Shown here: piece after piece, positions 27,862 to 35,806 of the stretch
How the letters are laid out: each line of letters opens with the position of its first letter
Position numbering within the stretch: position 1 is the stretch's first letter
Assembly: GCF_009547075.1 (NCBI RefSeq)
Contig: NZ_WIPH01000008.1
Coordinates: 49,107 to 113,106, forward strand
Reading direction: 5' to 3'
DNA length: 64,000 bases
DNA from: Gluconobacter aidae
GTDB taxonomy: Bacteria > Pseudomonadota > Alphaproteobacteria > Acetobacterales > Acetobacteraceae
Program-made: the position numbers and the translations under genes
The notes under the pieces: model-generated
Seen by the model: only the letters and a program-made list of their open reading frames with translations
Databases searched by the model: none
What the model was told of the DNA's origin: nothing

Positions 27862-28833
27862 ATGACACAGACCGCCGCACCCGCCTGGTCCACGGATTCC
27901 CTTGAGCGTCTGGACGGGAAGACGGCGCTCATTACCGGATCGACGGGGGGTCTGGGCTTCGAGCTCGCCTGCGGGCTGGCGAAGCAGGGCGCCGCGATCC
28001 TCCTGAGCGGTCGCAGTCATGACAAGGGACAGGCGGCTCTGGCGCGGCTGCATGAGCGGGTGCCGTTCGTAAAGGCGCGGTTCGAGCTTCTGGATCTGGC
28101 GTCACTGGCCGGGATCGAGGCGTTTGCGTCTGCCATGCGCAGCCGGGGCGAGCCGATCCATCTTCTGGCCAACAATGCCGGGGTCATGGGGCCTGCGACG
28201 CGGCTGACGACGAAAGACGGGTTCGAGCTTCAGTTCGGGACCAATCATCTTGGGCATTTTGCGCTGACCGGACGGCTTCTGCCGCTACTGGCAGCCGGGA
28301 ATGCAACGGTCATGACGGTGGCGTCTCTGGCGGCGCTGAAGGGGGAAATCCCGTTCGGCGATCTGAACGCCCGGCATTCCTACAATCCGATGGTGCGTTA
28401 CCGGCAGAGCAAACTGTGCAACCTGCTGTTTGCGCTGGAACTGAACCGCCGGGCGCTCAGGGCGCCCTGGCCCATCCATTCGCGGGCCGCGCATCCGGGC
28501 TGGGCGGCGAGCGATATCGTCGCCAATAACGGCAGTCTGGATCAGTCCGCCAACAGGGCGGCGCGGCTCATGCGGGGGCTGGCGCGACGTGTGGCCGGGC
28601 CGGTGTTTCATGCGATGGGCCAGACGGTCGAGGAAGGCGCCTGGCCGCTGCTTTATGCGCTGGCCAGTCCGGAAGCGCGTGACGGGGGCTATTATGGGCC
28701 GCAGGGGCCGGGAGAGCGCCGTGGCGTGCCGGGGATCGCCGGGCTGCCTGCTCTGGCGCATGTACCCGAACTGGCGGAGCGTCTGTGGACCGTCTCCGAA
28801 CAGATGACAGGCGTGAAATACGGACTTCTCTAA
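27862..28833 (+). CDS. Short-chain dehydrogenase/reductase
   Basis: 323 residues. NAD(P)-binding motif LITGSTGGLGFELACGL, structural motif LLANNAGVMGPA, and active-site YRQSK preceded by the Ser in MTVASLAAL. The size and the extended C terminus resemble the retinol-dehydrogenase/protochlorophyllide-reductase-like SDR group. GGAAGGAC is well spaced before the ATG. Gluconobacter strains carry many SDRs for sugars and polyols, but no substrate can be named here. Confidence 0.85.
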   Translation: MTQTAAPAWSTDSLERLDGKTALITGSTGGLGFELACGLAKQGAAILLSGRSHDKGQAALARLHERVPFVKARFELLDLASLAGIEAFASAMRSRGEPIHLLANNAGVMGPATRLTTKDGFELQFGTNHLGHFALTGRLLPLLAAGNATVMTVASLAALKGEIPFGDLNARHSYNPMVRYRQSKLCNLLFALELNRRALRAPWPIHSRAAHPGWAASDIVANNGSLDQSANRAARLMRGLARRVAGPVFHAMGQTVEEGAWPLLYALASPEARDGGYYGPQGPGERRGVPGIAGLPALAHVPELAERLWTVSEQMTGVKYGLL

Positions 28834-28838
28834 GACGA

Positions 28839-28938
28839 ATAAAAGTTTTTGGGTGTCGCCTTTTTTCAAAAAGGTGACGTTCCTTGACGCTTCCTGGCTA
28901 TGAAGCTTTTTGGAAAAAGCTTCACCAAAAACTTTTAT
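28839..28938. repeat. Nested palindromic intergenic element
   Basis: Outer arms ATAAAAGTTTTTGG (28839-28852) and CCAAAAACTTTTAT (28925-28938) are perfect 14-bp inverted repeats. Inside lie two more hairpins: CCTTTTTT/CAAAAAGG within 28855-28878, and a perfect 10-bp stem GAAGCTTTTT/AAAAAGCTTC at 28902-28923. It sits between the convergent SDR and hemJ genes and could end transcription from both sides. The layered design suggests a mobile or REP-like repeat rather than a simple terminator. Confidence 0.75.
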
Positions 28939-28949
28939 CAGGGCGCTTT

Positions 28950-29396
28950 TCAGGGACGGACGATGATCATGATGACGATGACCATCATCAGGATCGTGGG
29001 GACCTCGTTGGCAATCCGGTAGAATTTTTCCGAGTGCTGGTTGCGGTCTTCGGCGAAACCGCGACGCCATGTGCCACACGCGCCGTGAAATCCTGCGAGA
29101 CCGAAGACGCAGATCAGCTTCGTCCACCACCAGCCGGCGTTCCAGTCGATCAGACCGGGAATGGAGGCCAGCGCGCCGCCGGCGAGGAAGGTCACGATCA
29201 TGGCGGGCGTCATGATCTGGCGCAGGAGCTTGCGCTCCATGACCTTGAACCGCTCGCTCTCGGCCGAACCCGGTACCACCTGGCAGTGATAGACATACAG
29301 GCGCGGCAGGTAGAACGTCCCGGCCATCCAGGCGATGAACGCCATGATGTGCAGGGACAGGATCCAGCTCTGATAGGTCGCGAGAAAGTCGGTCAT
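28950..29396 (-). CDS. hemJ: Protoporphyrinogen IX oxidase HemJ
   Basis: 148 residues, four hydrophobic segments, with the HemJ/UPF0093 features SLHIMAFIAWMAGTFYLPRL, KLLRQIMTPAMIVTF and WWTKLICVFGLAGFHG. HemJ oxidises protoporphyrinogen IX to protoporphyrin IX in the inner membrane in bacteria that lack HemG and HemY. The gene lies in the minus-strand run hemE-HAD-hemJ and overlaps the HAD gene by four bases, matching the heme pathway context. Confidence 0.88.
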   Translation of the reverse strand: MTDFLATYQSWILSLHIMAFIAWMAGTFYLPRLYVYHCQVVPGSAESERFKVMERKLLRQIMTPAMIVTFLAGGALASIPGLIDWNAGWWWTKLICVFGLAGFHGACGTWRRGFAEDRNQHSEKFYRIANEVPTILMMVIVIMIIVRP

Positions 29397-30109
29397 GCGT
29401 GTTTCTGGCTTTCCAGCGTCCGGCGGAGCAGGGGTACCAGCTCGTCCAGATGCGTGATGCGGACAGAGCCTTCGACGGGCCAGAACGGGGGCAGGGGCAC
29501 ATCATCGGGGCGAAGAAGCACACAGGCCATGCCGGCCTTCCAGGCCGCTTCCGCACCGGTATTACTGTCTTCGATCACGACACAGTTTTCTGGCAGGACG
29601 CCCTCGGCCTTTGCGGCGTACAGATAGACGTCCGGAGCGGGTTTGGGGCAGCCCATGTCATTGGCGGAATGGATGCGGTTTTCGGGGAAAAACTGCGTCA
29701 TTCCGGTGCGCTCGAACTTGGCATCCATCTCCCGGACGGAAGAATTGGAACCGACACGAACCGGCAGTCCCAAGGACCGGATTCCTGACAGCATTTCAAG
29801 CGCTCCGCTTACGGGTTCTGCGCTTTTCTTCATCATCTGTACGAGATTTTCGCGCAGAATGAATGCCGTTTTGTCCGGCAGGGAATGACCCAGTTCAGTC
29901 TCGAGTTCCCTGACGACCTGAGGGAGCGCCATGCCTGCGAACCGCGTATGCGCCTCGTCATCCGAAATGGACAGCCCTTTGGAACGGGCGAATTCCGCCG
30001 TGGCCCGGCAGGAAGGTCCTTCGCTGTCCACGAGAACGCCATCGCAGTCGAAAATGACCAGTTTCAGCTGGCCTGCCGAATCCAGGGCGGTTGTCATGCC
30101 GCCCTTCAT
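29393..30109 (-). CDS. HAD superfamily hydrolase
   Basis: 238 residues, HAD subfamily IA. Motif I is VIFDCDGVLVDSE, with the Asp nucleophile and the Asp two positions later. The cap follows, then SNSSVREMDAKFE (motif II), and GCPKPAPDVYLYAA and CVVIEDSNTGAEAAW (motifs III and IV). Likely a sugar phosphatase, phosphoglycolate phosphatase or beta-phosphoglucomutase. It overlaps hemE (four bases, ATGA) and hemJ (four bases). A role in heme synthesis is not known for such enzymes. Confidence 0.87.
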   Translation of the reverse strand: MKGGMTTALDSAGQLKLVIFDCDGVLVDSEGPSCRATAEFARSKGLSISDDEAHTRFAGMALPQVVRELETELGHSLPDKTAFILRENLVQMMKKSAEPVSGALEMLSGIRSLGLPVRVGSNSSVREMDAKFERTGMTQFFPENRIHSANDMGCPKPAPDVYLYAAKAEGVLPENCVVIEDSNTGAEAAWKAGMACVLLRPDDVPLPPFWPVEGSVRITHLDELVPLLRRTLESQKHA

Positions 30110-31176
30110 ACGGACCGTACCGCCTCGACGAGGGCCGCCACGTTCTCGGGAGGCGTGTGCTGCATGACGCCGTGTCCGAGGTTGAAAACATGCGGTTTTC
30201 CGCGCATCGCGTCCCGGATGGCCTGGGCTTCGCGCACCATTGTCTCGCCGCCGGAGAACAGGATCATCGGATCCATGTTGCCCTGAAGCGTCAGGCCGGG
30301 GCGGATTTCGGAGACCAGTTCGGAGATCTGGGCCGGATCGGCGACGGTGTCGAGAGCGAGCGTGTTGACGCCGGTTTTCTGCGCATATTCGCGGACCATG
30401 ATGCCGCCAAGACGCGGGAAACCGATGATCGGGGTTTTGGGATGTCGGGCACGGATGTACTCGACGATCTGGCGCGTCGGTTCGATCACATAGCGGCGGA
30501 ACGCGGAAGGGGGCAGGATTCCGGCCCAGGAATCGAACAGCATCACGGCTTCCGCACCGGCTTCGATCTGACCGCAGAGCATCTCGGCGGTACTCGAGGT
30601 CAGGGTGTCGATCAGGCGATCGAACAGGGCCGGGTTGGTCTGCATCATGCGGCGGGTTTCGGCGAAATCCCGCGATCCACTGCCCTCGACCATGTAGCAG
30701 GACACCGTGAACGGGCTGCCCGCGAAGCCCAGAAGCGTGGTGACGTCCGGAAGCTCTTTTGTGAGGCGGGACAAGGTCTCCCGCACGGGTGCGACGGCGT
30801 CCTGTACGCGCTTCGGGTCCAGTCTGGCGAGGTCGGCTTCGGAGCGGATGGCGCCGAGCACGGGACCGCGCCCGTCAATGAATTCAAGGGACTGACCCAT
30901 GGCCCAGGGCAGGATCAGGATGTCGGAAAACAGGATGGCGCCGTCCATGCCGTAGCGGCGGATCGGCTGGATCGTCAGCTCGGTGGCCATGTCCGGGGTC
31001 ATGCACCGGGTCAGGAAGTCAGCCCTGTCCCGCATGGCGCGGAATTCGGGGAGATATCGGCCTGCCTGACGCATGAGCCAGACCGGTGGCGGCCAGACGG
31101 CTTCACCACGGAGGGCCCGCAGAAGCGGTTTCGACGAGGGTGAGGAAGGTGCGTTTTCCGAAATCATGCCGCCCAC
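30106..31176 (-). CDS. hemE: Uroporphyrinogen decarboxylase
   Basis: 356 residues, normal length. The family signature PPVWLMRQAGRYLPEFRAMR lies near residue 30, and GFAGSPFTVSCYMVEG, LFDSWAGIL and LQGNMDPMILF follow. HemE converts uroporphyrinogen III to coproporphyrinogen III in the cytoplasm. ATG at 31167 is an alternative start. It is the first gene of the hemE-HAD-hemJ operon and faces the candidate origin. In Alphaproteobacteria hemE is the classical neighbour of oriC. Confidence 0.95.
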   Translation of the reverse strand: MGGMISENAPSSPSSKPLLRALRGEAVWPPPVWLMRQAGRYLPEFRAMRDRADFLTRCMTPDMATELTIQPIRRYGMDGAILFSDILILPWAMGQSLEFIDGRGPVLGAIRSEADLARLDPKRVQDAVAPVRETLSRLTKELPDVTTLLGFAGSPFTVSCYMVEGSGSRDFAETRRMMQTNPALFDRLIDTLTSSTAEMLCGQIEAGAEAVMLFDSWAGILPPSAFRRYVIEPTRQIVEYIRARHPKTPIIGFPRLGGIMVREYAQKTGVNTLALDTVADPAQISELVSEIRPGLTLQGNMDPMILFSGGETMVREAQAIRDAMRGKPHVFNLGHGVMQHTPPENVAALVEAVRSV

Positions 31177-31540
31177 TAATCATAAAAGAAAAAAGAAAGA
31201 AATGCTGGAGGTTAAGATGATCCCTGTGGATACCGGGGTACCCGGCTTTCTGAAAATGTACCCCATCTTGTTCACACTGTGTACAACTCCGGAAGCCGCA
31301 CTTTGCAAGGGAGTCGTTGATTCAATCCCGAATTGCCCACAGAGAGCCTGTGTACAACCCCCAGTTCCGGCTGGTGTACCGTACAATCCACGGTACTCGG
31401 TACTCCTTTCGCAGAGGCAGGTACTATCCCCATGTACCCCAGTACTGACGCAATCTCTTCACCGGGTGATCCGCAGTACTCGTCCTTGTTCCAACAGTCG
31501 ATAGTACGGAGTCGTACTTCATGATGTCTTTCAGTACTTC
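31177..31540. other. Candidate chromosomal replication origin (oriC)
   Basis: The region sits between divergent hemE and maf. Next to hemE is an AT-rich purine run (31177-31203), a possible unwinding element. A DnaA-box-like TGTGGATAC lies at 31225-31233, and weaker matches are TTGCCCACA at 31333-31341 and TGTGTACAA twice (within 31278-31288 and 31349-31359). The rest is packed with GTAC cores, fifteen by hand count from 31238 to 31537, in repeated contexts such as TGTACCCCA (twice), CTGTGTACAAC (twice) and CGGTACTC (twice in tandem). The array continues into the first codons of maf. Position, boxes and the nearby parABS support an origin; it is not proven. Confidence 0.65.
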
Positions 31541-32132
31541 CCTCATTCTTGCCAGCGGCTCTTCGGCCCGGCGCATGCTGCTCGAAAATGCGGGGCTGGC
31601 CGTGCAGGTCAGACCGGTCGATCTCGACGAGGAGGCGCTGCGGCGGTCCTACGAAGAGCAGGGGCACACGCTTTCCCAAACGGCCATCGCTCTGGCGGAT
31701 GCAAAAGCGAACCTTGCGACGCGGGATGTGGGCTTTGATGAGCTGACGGTCGCGGCGGACCAGATCCTTGATCTGGAGGGGGTGGCGTTTGCCAGGCCGG
31801 GGTCTGTGGCCGAGGCGGCGGAGCATCTGCGCCGGCTGCGGGGGCGGGCGCATGTCCTGCGCACGGCTGTGGTTCTCTATAAGGGGGGCGAGAAGGTCTG
31901 GGAGCATCTGGCGTCGCCACGTCTGACGATGCGGGATTTCTCCGACGACTTTCTGAAGGTCTATCTGGAGCGGGAAGGGTCGGCGATCCTGTCCTGTGTG
32001 GGGGCGTATCGGCTTGAAGGCCCGGGGATACAGCTTTTTTCGGCTGTCGAAGGGGCGCAGGATGCCGTGATGGGTCTGCCGCTGTTGCCGCTGCTGGAAG
32101 AGCTGCGGGAACTGAAGGTCCTTGCGGCCTAA
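31521..32132 (+). CDS. maf: Maf family nucleoside triphosphate pyrophosphatase
   Basis: 203 residues. N-terminal LILASGSSARRMLLENAG, then VAADQILDLEGVAFARPGS and the EGSAILSCVGAYRLEGPG pattern are the Maf/HAM1-like signature. Maf proteins hydrolyse non-canonical nucleotides and are linked to cell division arrest. CGGAG lies nine bases before the first of two adjacent ATGs. The start of the gene is embedded in the GTAC-rich origin candidate. Confidence 0.92.
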   Translation: MMSFSTSLILASGSSARRMLLENAGLAVQVRPVDLDEEALRRSYEEQGHTLSQTAIALADAKANLATRDVGFDELTVAADQILDLEGVAFARPGSVAEAAEHLRRLRGRAHVLRTAVVLYKGGEKVWEHLASPRLTMRDFSDDFLKVYLEREGSAILSCVGAYRLEGPGIQLFSAVEGAQDAVMGLPLLPLLEELRELKVLAA

Positions 32133-32222
32133 AAAATCTGTTTTTCAGGCTTGTCAGGGCGAAATCATGACGATATACCGCCCTCATCCGGCCCCGTCCC
32201 AAAGGGGCCGCTTGAAACATGT

Positions 32223-32298
32223 GGGGCCATAGCTCAGTTGGGAGAGCGCCTGAATGGCATTCAGGAGGTCGTCGGTTCGATCCCGATTGGCTCCACCA
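32223..32298 (+). tRNA. tRNA-Ala (anticodon GGC)
   Basis: A full cloverleaf: acceptor GGGGCCA pairs with TGGCTCC and contains the G3:U70 pair that marks tRNA-Ala. The anticodon stem CCTGA/TCAGG surrounds loop ATGGCAT with anticodon GGC. The T arm has GGTTCGATCC. The 3' CCA is encoded (32296-32298). Confidence 0.96.
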
Positions 32299-32685
32299 GT
32301 TTCCCCGAGTCCTGAAAATCAGAAAATTCTGCTTCCGCTTCAGGAAAGCTGCTCGCGATCTGTTGACGCGGGCATTCAGCTTTCATACGGCGGTCGGGTG
32401 CAGACTGGAACGCGCCACACTCCCTTGCCCATCTTCATGGATGCTGCCCATGCGGACTCTGCGGATCGACCGGTTTGATATGTCCGGCAAGGCGAGCATT
32501 TCGGACGTGCCGGCCAGTTCGCTTTACCATATCTATGGCGTGGGGCGGGAGTTCTGCTGAGACGGTAAGGGTGGACCTGCTGTTCAGCTATGTTAGCGTA
32601 ACCCCGGGTCGGTATGAATTCTGGCAGCGACGGTTTCCGACTTCTGGCAGGTGCTGCCCTGAATGTTCTCTGAAGGAGAAATACG
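32299..32685 (+). other. Intergenic region after tRNA-Ala
   Basis: Nearly 390 bases between the tRNA and the DUF2501 gene. Short frames run through it, but none has a ribosome-binding site or recognisable product, and one overlaps the tRNA. The promoter of the downstream gene must lie here, but no clear hexamer pair stood out. Confidence 0.35.
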
Positions 32686-33123
32686 GTGCGTTACTCAAAC
32701 GGTATTTTCGCGCTTCTTGCGGCAGTTGGTCTTGTTGTGTCCTCGGCGCATGCCCAGTCCATTCCGGGTGTTGGCAGCGCGGGTAATGCCATGAGCGGCA
32801 TGTCGGGCATGAGTGGCATGACCGGTGGCACCGGCATGATGAGCAGCATGCTGCCGAACATCTCTTCCGCCAGCACGGGCAATGTCGCTGGCGTGCTGAG
32901 CTACTGTGTGCAGAACAACTATCTGAGCGGCAGTGGCGCGACCTCGGCCCTGAGCAGCCTGACCGGCAAGCAGGACATGACATCGTCCAGCGATTATAAG
33001 GCCGGTCAGCAGGGGCAGATTCTGACGGGGGGCAGCAATGCGTTCTCGCTGTCGAGCCTGAAGGGGCAGATGAAGCAGAAAGTCTGCAACATGGTCCTCA
33101 GCCGCGCGAAGAACCTGCTCTGA
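32686..33123 (+). CDS. Secreted DUF2501 family protein
   Basis: 145 residues with GTG start behind GAAGGAGA. A clean signal peptide ends at SSAHA. It is followed by a Gly/Met/Ser-rich repeat (SGMSGMSGMTGG) and the DUF2501 core LSYCVQNNYLSGSGATSALSSL and VCNMVLSRAKNLL with two Cys that could form a disulfide. The family includes E. coli YjjA, of unknown periplasmic function. It stands alone between intergenic regions. Confidence 0.75.
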   Translation: MRYSNGIFALLAAVGLVVSSAHAQSIPGVGSAGNAMSGMSGMSGMTGGTGMMSSMLPNISSASTGNVAGVLSYCVQNNYLSGSGATSALSSLTGKQDMTSSSDYKAGQQGQILTGGSNAFSLSSLKGQMKQKVCNMVLSRAKNLL

Positions 33124-33174
33124 GGCATTGATGGTCCGCGTGGTCGCGTTCGCGACCGTCCGGTTTGGGATGGC

Positions 33175-33651
33175 TTAAAGGGGTTTGACGAGGTCGGCCG
33201 TGATGCCATTCGTGGCGGTCAGGGCGTCCTGGGGTGAAAGCTCGATCAGGAGGCCCTGACTTCCTCCGTTGATGACGACGGGCGGGCCGTCCATGCCGCA
33301 TTGTTCGAAGGCGGTGGGGACGGCGCTGCGCTGTCCGAAGGGGCTGACGCCGCCGATGCGGTAGCCTGTGCGCTGTTCGGCGTCGGGGCGTGAGAGCATT
33401 TTGGCTTTGCGGCCGCCGAAAGCCTGCGCCACGCGGGCGAAATCGAGTTCACGGTCCGCGGGAAGCACGACGCAGGCGGGGCGGCCGTCGACCTGCACCA
33501 TCAGGGTCTTGAGGACGTGATCCGGCGACAGGCCGAGTGCTGCGGCAGCGGCCACACCGAGTTTTCCGGCCGAGGGATCGTAGTCATAGACATGGCGTTC
33601 ATAGGAGATGCCGAGCGCGTCCAGTGTCAGGGTCGCGGATGTGTTCTGCAC
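33175..33651 (-). CDS. ybaK: Cys-tRNA(Pro) deacylase, YbaK/EbsC family
   Basis: 158 residues from a GTG start (protein MQNTSATLTLDALGI) chosen because AGGAG lies seven bases upstream; the longer ATG frames to 33678 and 33732 lack such a site. YbaK features are VLKTLMVQVDGRPACVVLPAD, RKAKMLSRPDAEQRTGY and the SPFGQ motif in IGGVSPFGQRSAVPTAFE. The enzyme clears Cys-tRNA(Pro) formed by prolyl-tRNA synthetase. The length equals that of typical YbaK. Confidence 0.88.
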   Translation of the reverse strand: MQNTSATLTLDALGISYERHVYDYDPSAGKLGVAAAAALGLSPDHVLKTLMVQVDGRPACVVLPADRELDFARVAQAFGGRKAKMLSRPDAEQRTGYRIGGVSPFGQRSAVPTAFEQCGMDGPPVVINGGSQGLLIELSPQDALTATNGITADLVKPL

Positions 33652-33759
33652 GCTTGTTCTCCTGTCCTGTGCGCTCATCCTGAAGTGTTCAGGATGGCAG
33701 GCGCGGGCGTCCGATGCTAGGGTCAGGATCATGATTCAACGTATGGTCCGTTCATAACG

Positions 33760-34167
33760 ATGGCTGGCGGTCTTCTGGCCTGTATGCTGGCTTCGGCCTT
33801 GCATTACCGGCTGCCACCGCGCATCCTGCTTGCGATCCAGCGGGTCGAGGGCGGGACGATGGGTCATGTCAGCACGAATACGGACGGGTCGGTCGATATC
33901 GGGCTCATGCAGATCAATTCGCGCTGGATTTTGCCCATTGCATCCATGATTCATCAGCCTGTGCCGCAGGTTGCGGCACGACTGGCGCTTGATCCGTGTT
34001 TCAACATCGCGGCGGCGGCCATGATCCTGCACAGGGCGCTGAATGACGAGCATGGCAATCTGATGAAGGCGATCGGGGATTATCATTCCCGCACACTGCC
34101 GCTCAATCTGGATTATCAGCGCAAGGTGGTGGCTGCGGCTGCGGCGCTTTATCTGCGTCAGGGGTGA
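33760..34167 (+). CDS. Lytic transglycosylase (SLT domain) small protein
   Basis: 135 residues, with a short hydrophobic N terminus (GGLLACMLASAL) that may be a signal or anchor. The catalytic Glu lies in AIQRVEGGTMG and is followed by DIGLMQINSRW, as in VirB1/IagB-like transglycosylases; NIAAAAMILHRAL and AIGDYHS complete the fold. It would cleave peptidoglycan glycan strands, often to let secretion or flagellar machines through. No secretion genes are adjacent. Confidence 0.8.
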   Translation: MAGGLLACMLASALHYRLPPRILLAIQRVEGGTMGHVSTNTDGSVDIGLMQINSRWILPIASMIHQPVPQVAARLALDPCFNIAAAAMILHRALNDEHGNLMKAIGDYHSRTLPLNLDYQRKVVAAAAALYLRQG

Positions 34168-34198
34168 GGGGCTTTCCGGTGAGGTGGTCAGGCGGGAT

Positions 34199-34215
34199 AT
34201 GTTACTTTATAACGC
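34199..34215. promoter_or_regulatory. Zur-like operator upstream of znuA
   Basis: ATGTTACTTTATAACGC matches the gamma/alphaproteobacterial Zur pattern ATGTTATANTATAACAT with four mismatches and contains the GTTA...TAAC palindrome. It lies 27 bases before the znuA start, where a repressor would block transcription when zinc is plentiful. Confidence 0.55.
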
Positions 34216-34242
34216 CTGAGCCTTGACCCCTTCCCGAGGAAT

Positions 34243-35130
34243 ATGATGCGCTTTTTTCCGGCTTTTCTGCTGGCGGCACTGATTTCAGGAGGTGCCGCCA
34301 CCGCTCAGGCCGAATCTTCGCAGGCCCCGGTTCGGCCATCCGTGCGTGTGGTGTGTGTCGAAGCGGCCTGGTGCGATGTGGTGGCGCAGATCGGAGGGGC
34401 GGATGTGCAGACACAGGCTCTTCTGGCGACGCCGGGGATAGATCCGCATGATCTGACGCCCTCGCCATCCATGGCGCGGGCCATGGCGGGCGCGACCATC
34501 GCGGTGGTGAATGGCGCGACCTATGATGACTGGGCGCTTCCATTCGCGGCTTCGGCGCCCTCAAGGATCGTGGTCGCTTCCGTGGCAGGGTGGCAGCCCG
34601 GCGATAATCCGCATCTTTTTCTCGATCCGGTGGCGGTGGGAAAGGTCGCGCATGTCTTTGCGGATATGCTGTCCCATCAGCCGGGGATTTCGGCTTCGGC
34701 CGTATCGGCGCGGCTGGAGGTGTTTATGAGGGAACTTGCCGGGGTAACGGGCAGTCTGGCGGCGATGAAGGCGCGTCATGATGCCGTGCCTGTGGCGGCG
34801 GTGGAGCCGGTTGGGGAAATGCTGCTGCGGGATGCGGGGCTGGCTGTTCTGGATGAGAATTTCGCGCTGGCGATCATGAACCATGCGGAGCCGTCGCCGC
34901 GCGATGTGGCGCAGGTCGATACGCTGATTGACGGGCGCAGGGTGCGGATGCTGATTACCAATCCTGCGATTCATTCGCCGCAGATCGACCGGCTGGTGGA
35001 TCGGGCGCAGGCTGTGGGCTTGCCGGTTGTGGCGATTGGGGAGACTTTGCCACCGGGCCAGTCCTGGCAGGGCTGGGTGCATGGCATTCTTCAGACGGTG
35101 GAGCAGGCACTGGGTGATGGCGGAAAATAA
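34243..35130 (+). CDS. znuA: Zinc/manganese ABC transporter substrate-binding protein
   Basis: 295 residues. A signal peptide ends near ATAQA. The cluster A-I features are ATPGIDPHDLTPSPSMARAM (metal His), NPHLFLDP, and EPSPRDVAQVDTLI. The long His-rich loop of classical ZnuA is not present. First gene of znuA-znuC-znuB; each gene overlaps the next by 14 bases. The Zur-like box upstream favours zinc as the substrate, though manganese-type proteins look similar. Confidence 0.8.
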   Translation: MMRFFPAFLLAALISGGAATAQAESSQAPVRPSVRVVCVEAAWCDVVAQIGGADVQTQALLATPGIDPHDLTPSPSMARAMAGATIAVVNGATYDDWALPFAASAPSRIVVASVAGWQPGDNPHLFLDPVAVGKVAHVFADMLSHQPGISASAVSARLEVFMRELAGVTGSLAAMKARHDAVPVAAVEPVGEMLLRDAGLAVLDENFALAIMNHAEPSPRDVAQVDTLIDGRRVRMLITNPAIHSPQIDRLVDRAQAVGLPVVAIGETLPPGQSWQGWVHGILQTVEQALGDGGK

Positions 35131-35806
35131 GCGGGTCTGCTGTCAGCCGGAACGCGGGCTGGTTTTGCGGGATGTGACCCTGACGGCGGGGTCGACCTGC
35201 GTGTTGCGGGATGTCTCGCTGACGGTGCCGCTTTCCGGCATCACGCTTCTGTCTGGCAGGAACGGAGCGGGGAAATCCACGCTGCTGCGGGCCATGCTGG
35301 GGCTGATCCCGCTTCAGGCTGGCGAAATCCTGACGCATGGTCTGCCACCGGCGCAGGCGCGGCAGCATATGGGTTACATGCCCCAGAGTATCACGGATGC
35401 GGCGCTGCTGCTTCCGGCGGTCAGTCATGTGCGGGCGGCGGTGGACGGTCTGCGCTGGGGGCTGCCGCTGCGTCTGCGGCCACGGCGGGAGGAGGCGGAC
35501 CGGCTTCTGGAGCTGACGGGGGCTTCGGCGTTTGCGCATCGTCCGCTGGGACTGCTGTCCGGCGGGGAGCGTCAGCGGGTCGGGCTGGCGCAGGCTCTGG
35601 CGGGGAATCCGGATCTGCTGCTGCTGGATGAGCCGCTGGCGGCGCTCGATCAGGCGGGTCAGGAGCGGACGGTGCGTCTGCTGACGGATCTGACGGCGCG
35701 TCTGGGGATCGGGATTGTCCTGACGTCTCATGAGACCGAGGCCCTGTCCGGGGTTGTGACGCGGGTTGTGCAGCTTGCGGACGGAGGGCTGCATGTTCGA
35801 GTTTGA
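35117..35806 (+). CDS. znuC: Zinc/manganese ABC transporter ATP-binding protein
   Basis: 229 residues from ATG 35117; the open frame runs further upstream but inside znuA. Walker A LLSGRNGAGKSTLLRAM, Q-loop YMPQSI, signature LLSGGERQRVGLAQAL, Walker B LLLLDEPLAALD, and the switch His in LTSHETEAL are all present. It energises import through ZnuB. It overlaps both neighbours by 14 bases. Confidence 0.86.
   Translation: MAENKRVCCQPERGLVLRDVTLTAGSTCVLRDVSLTVPLSGITLLSGRNGAGKSTLLRAMLGLIPLQAGEILTHGLPPAQARQHMGYMPQSITDAALLLPAVSHVRAAVDGLRWGLPLRLRPRREEADRLLELTGASAFAHRPLGLLSGGERQRVGLAQALAGNPDLLLLDEPLAALDQAGQERTVRLLTDLTARLGIGIVLTSHETEALSGVVTRVVQLADGGLHVRV

Noticed and set aside
31180..31907. Minus-strand frames across the hemE-maf gap and maf
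   Set aside because: They have no ribosome-binding site and the translated products look random; the region is better explained as an origin.
32219..32560. 113-codon plus-strand frame
   Set aside because: It starts inside tRNA-Ala and has no support as a protein.
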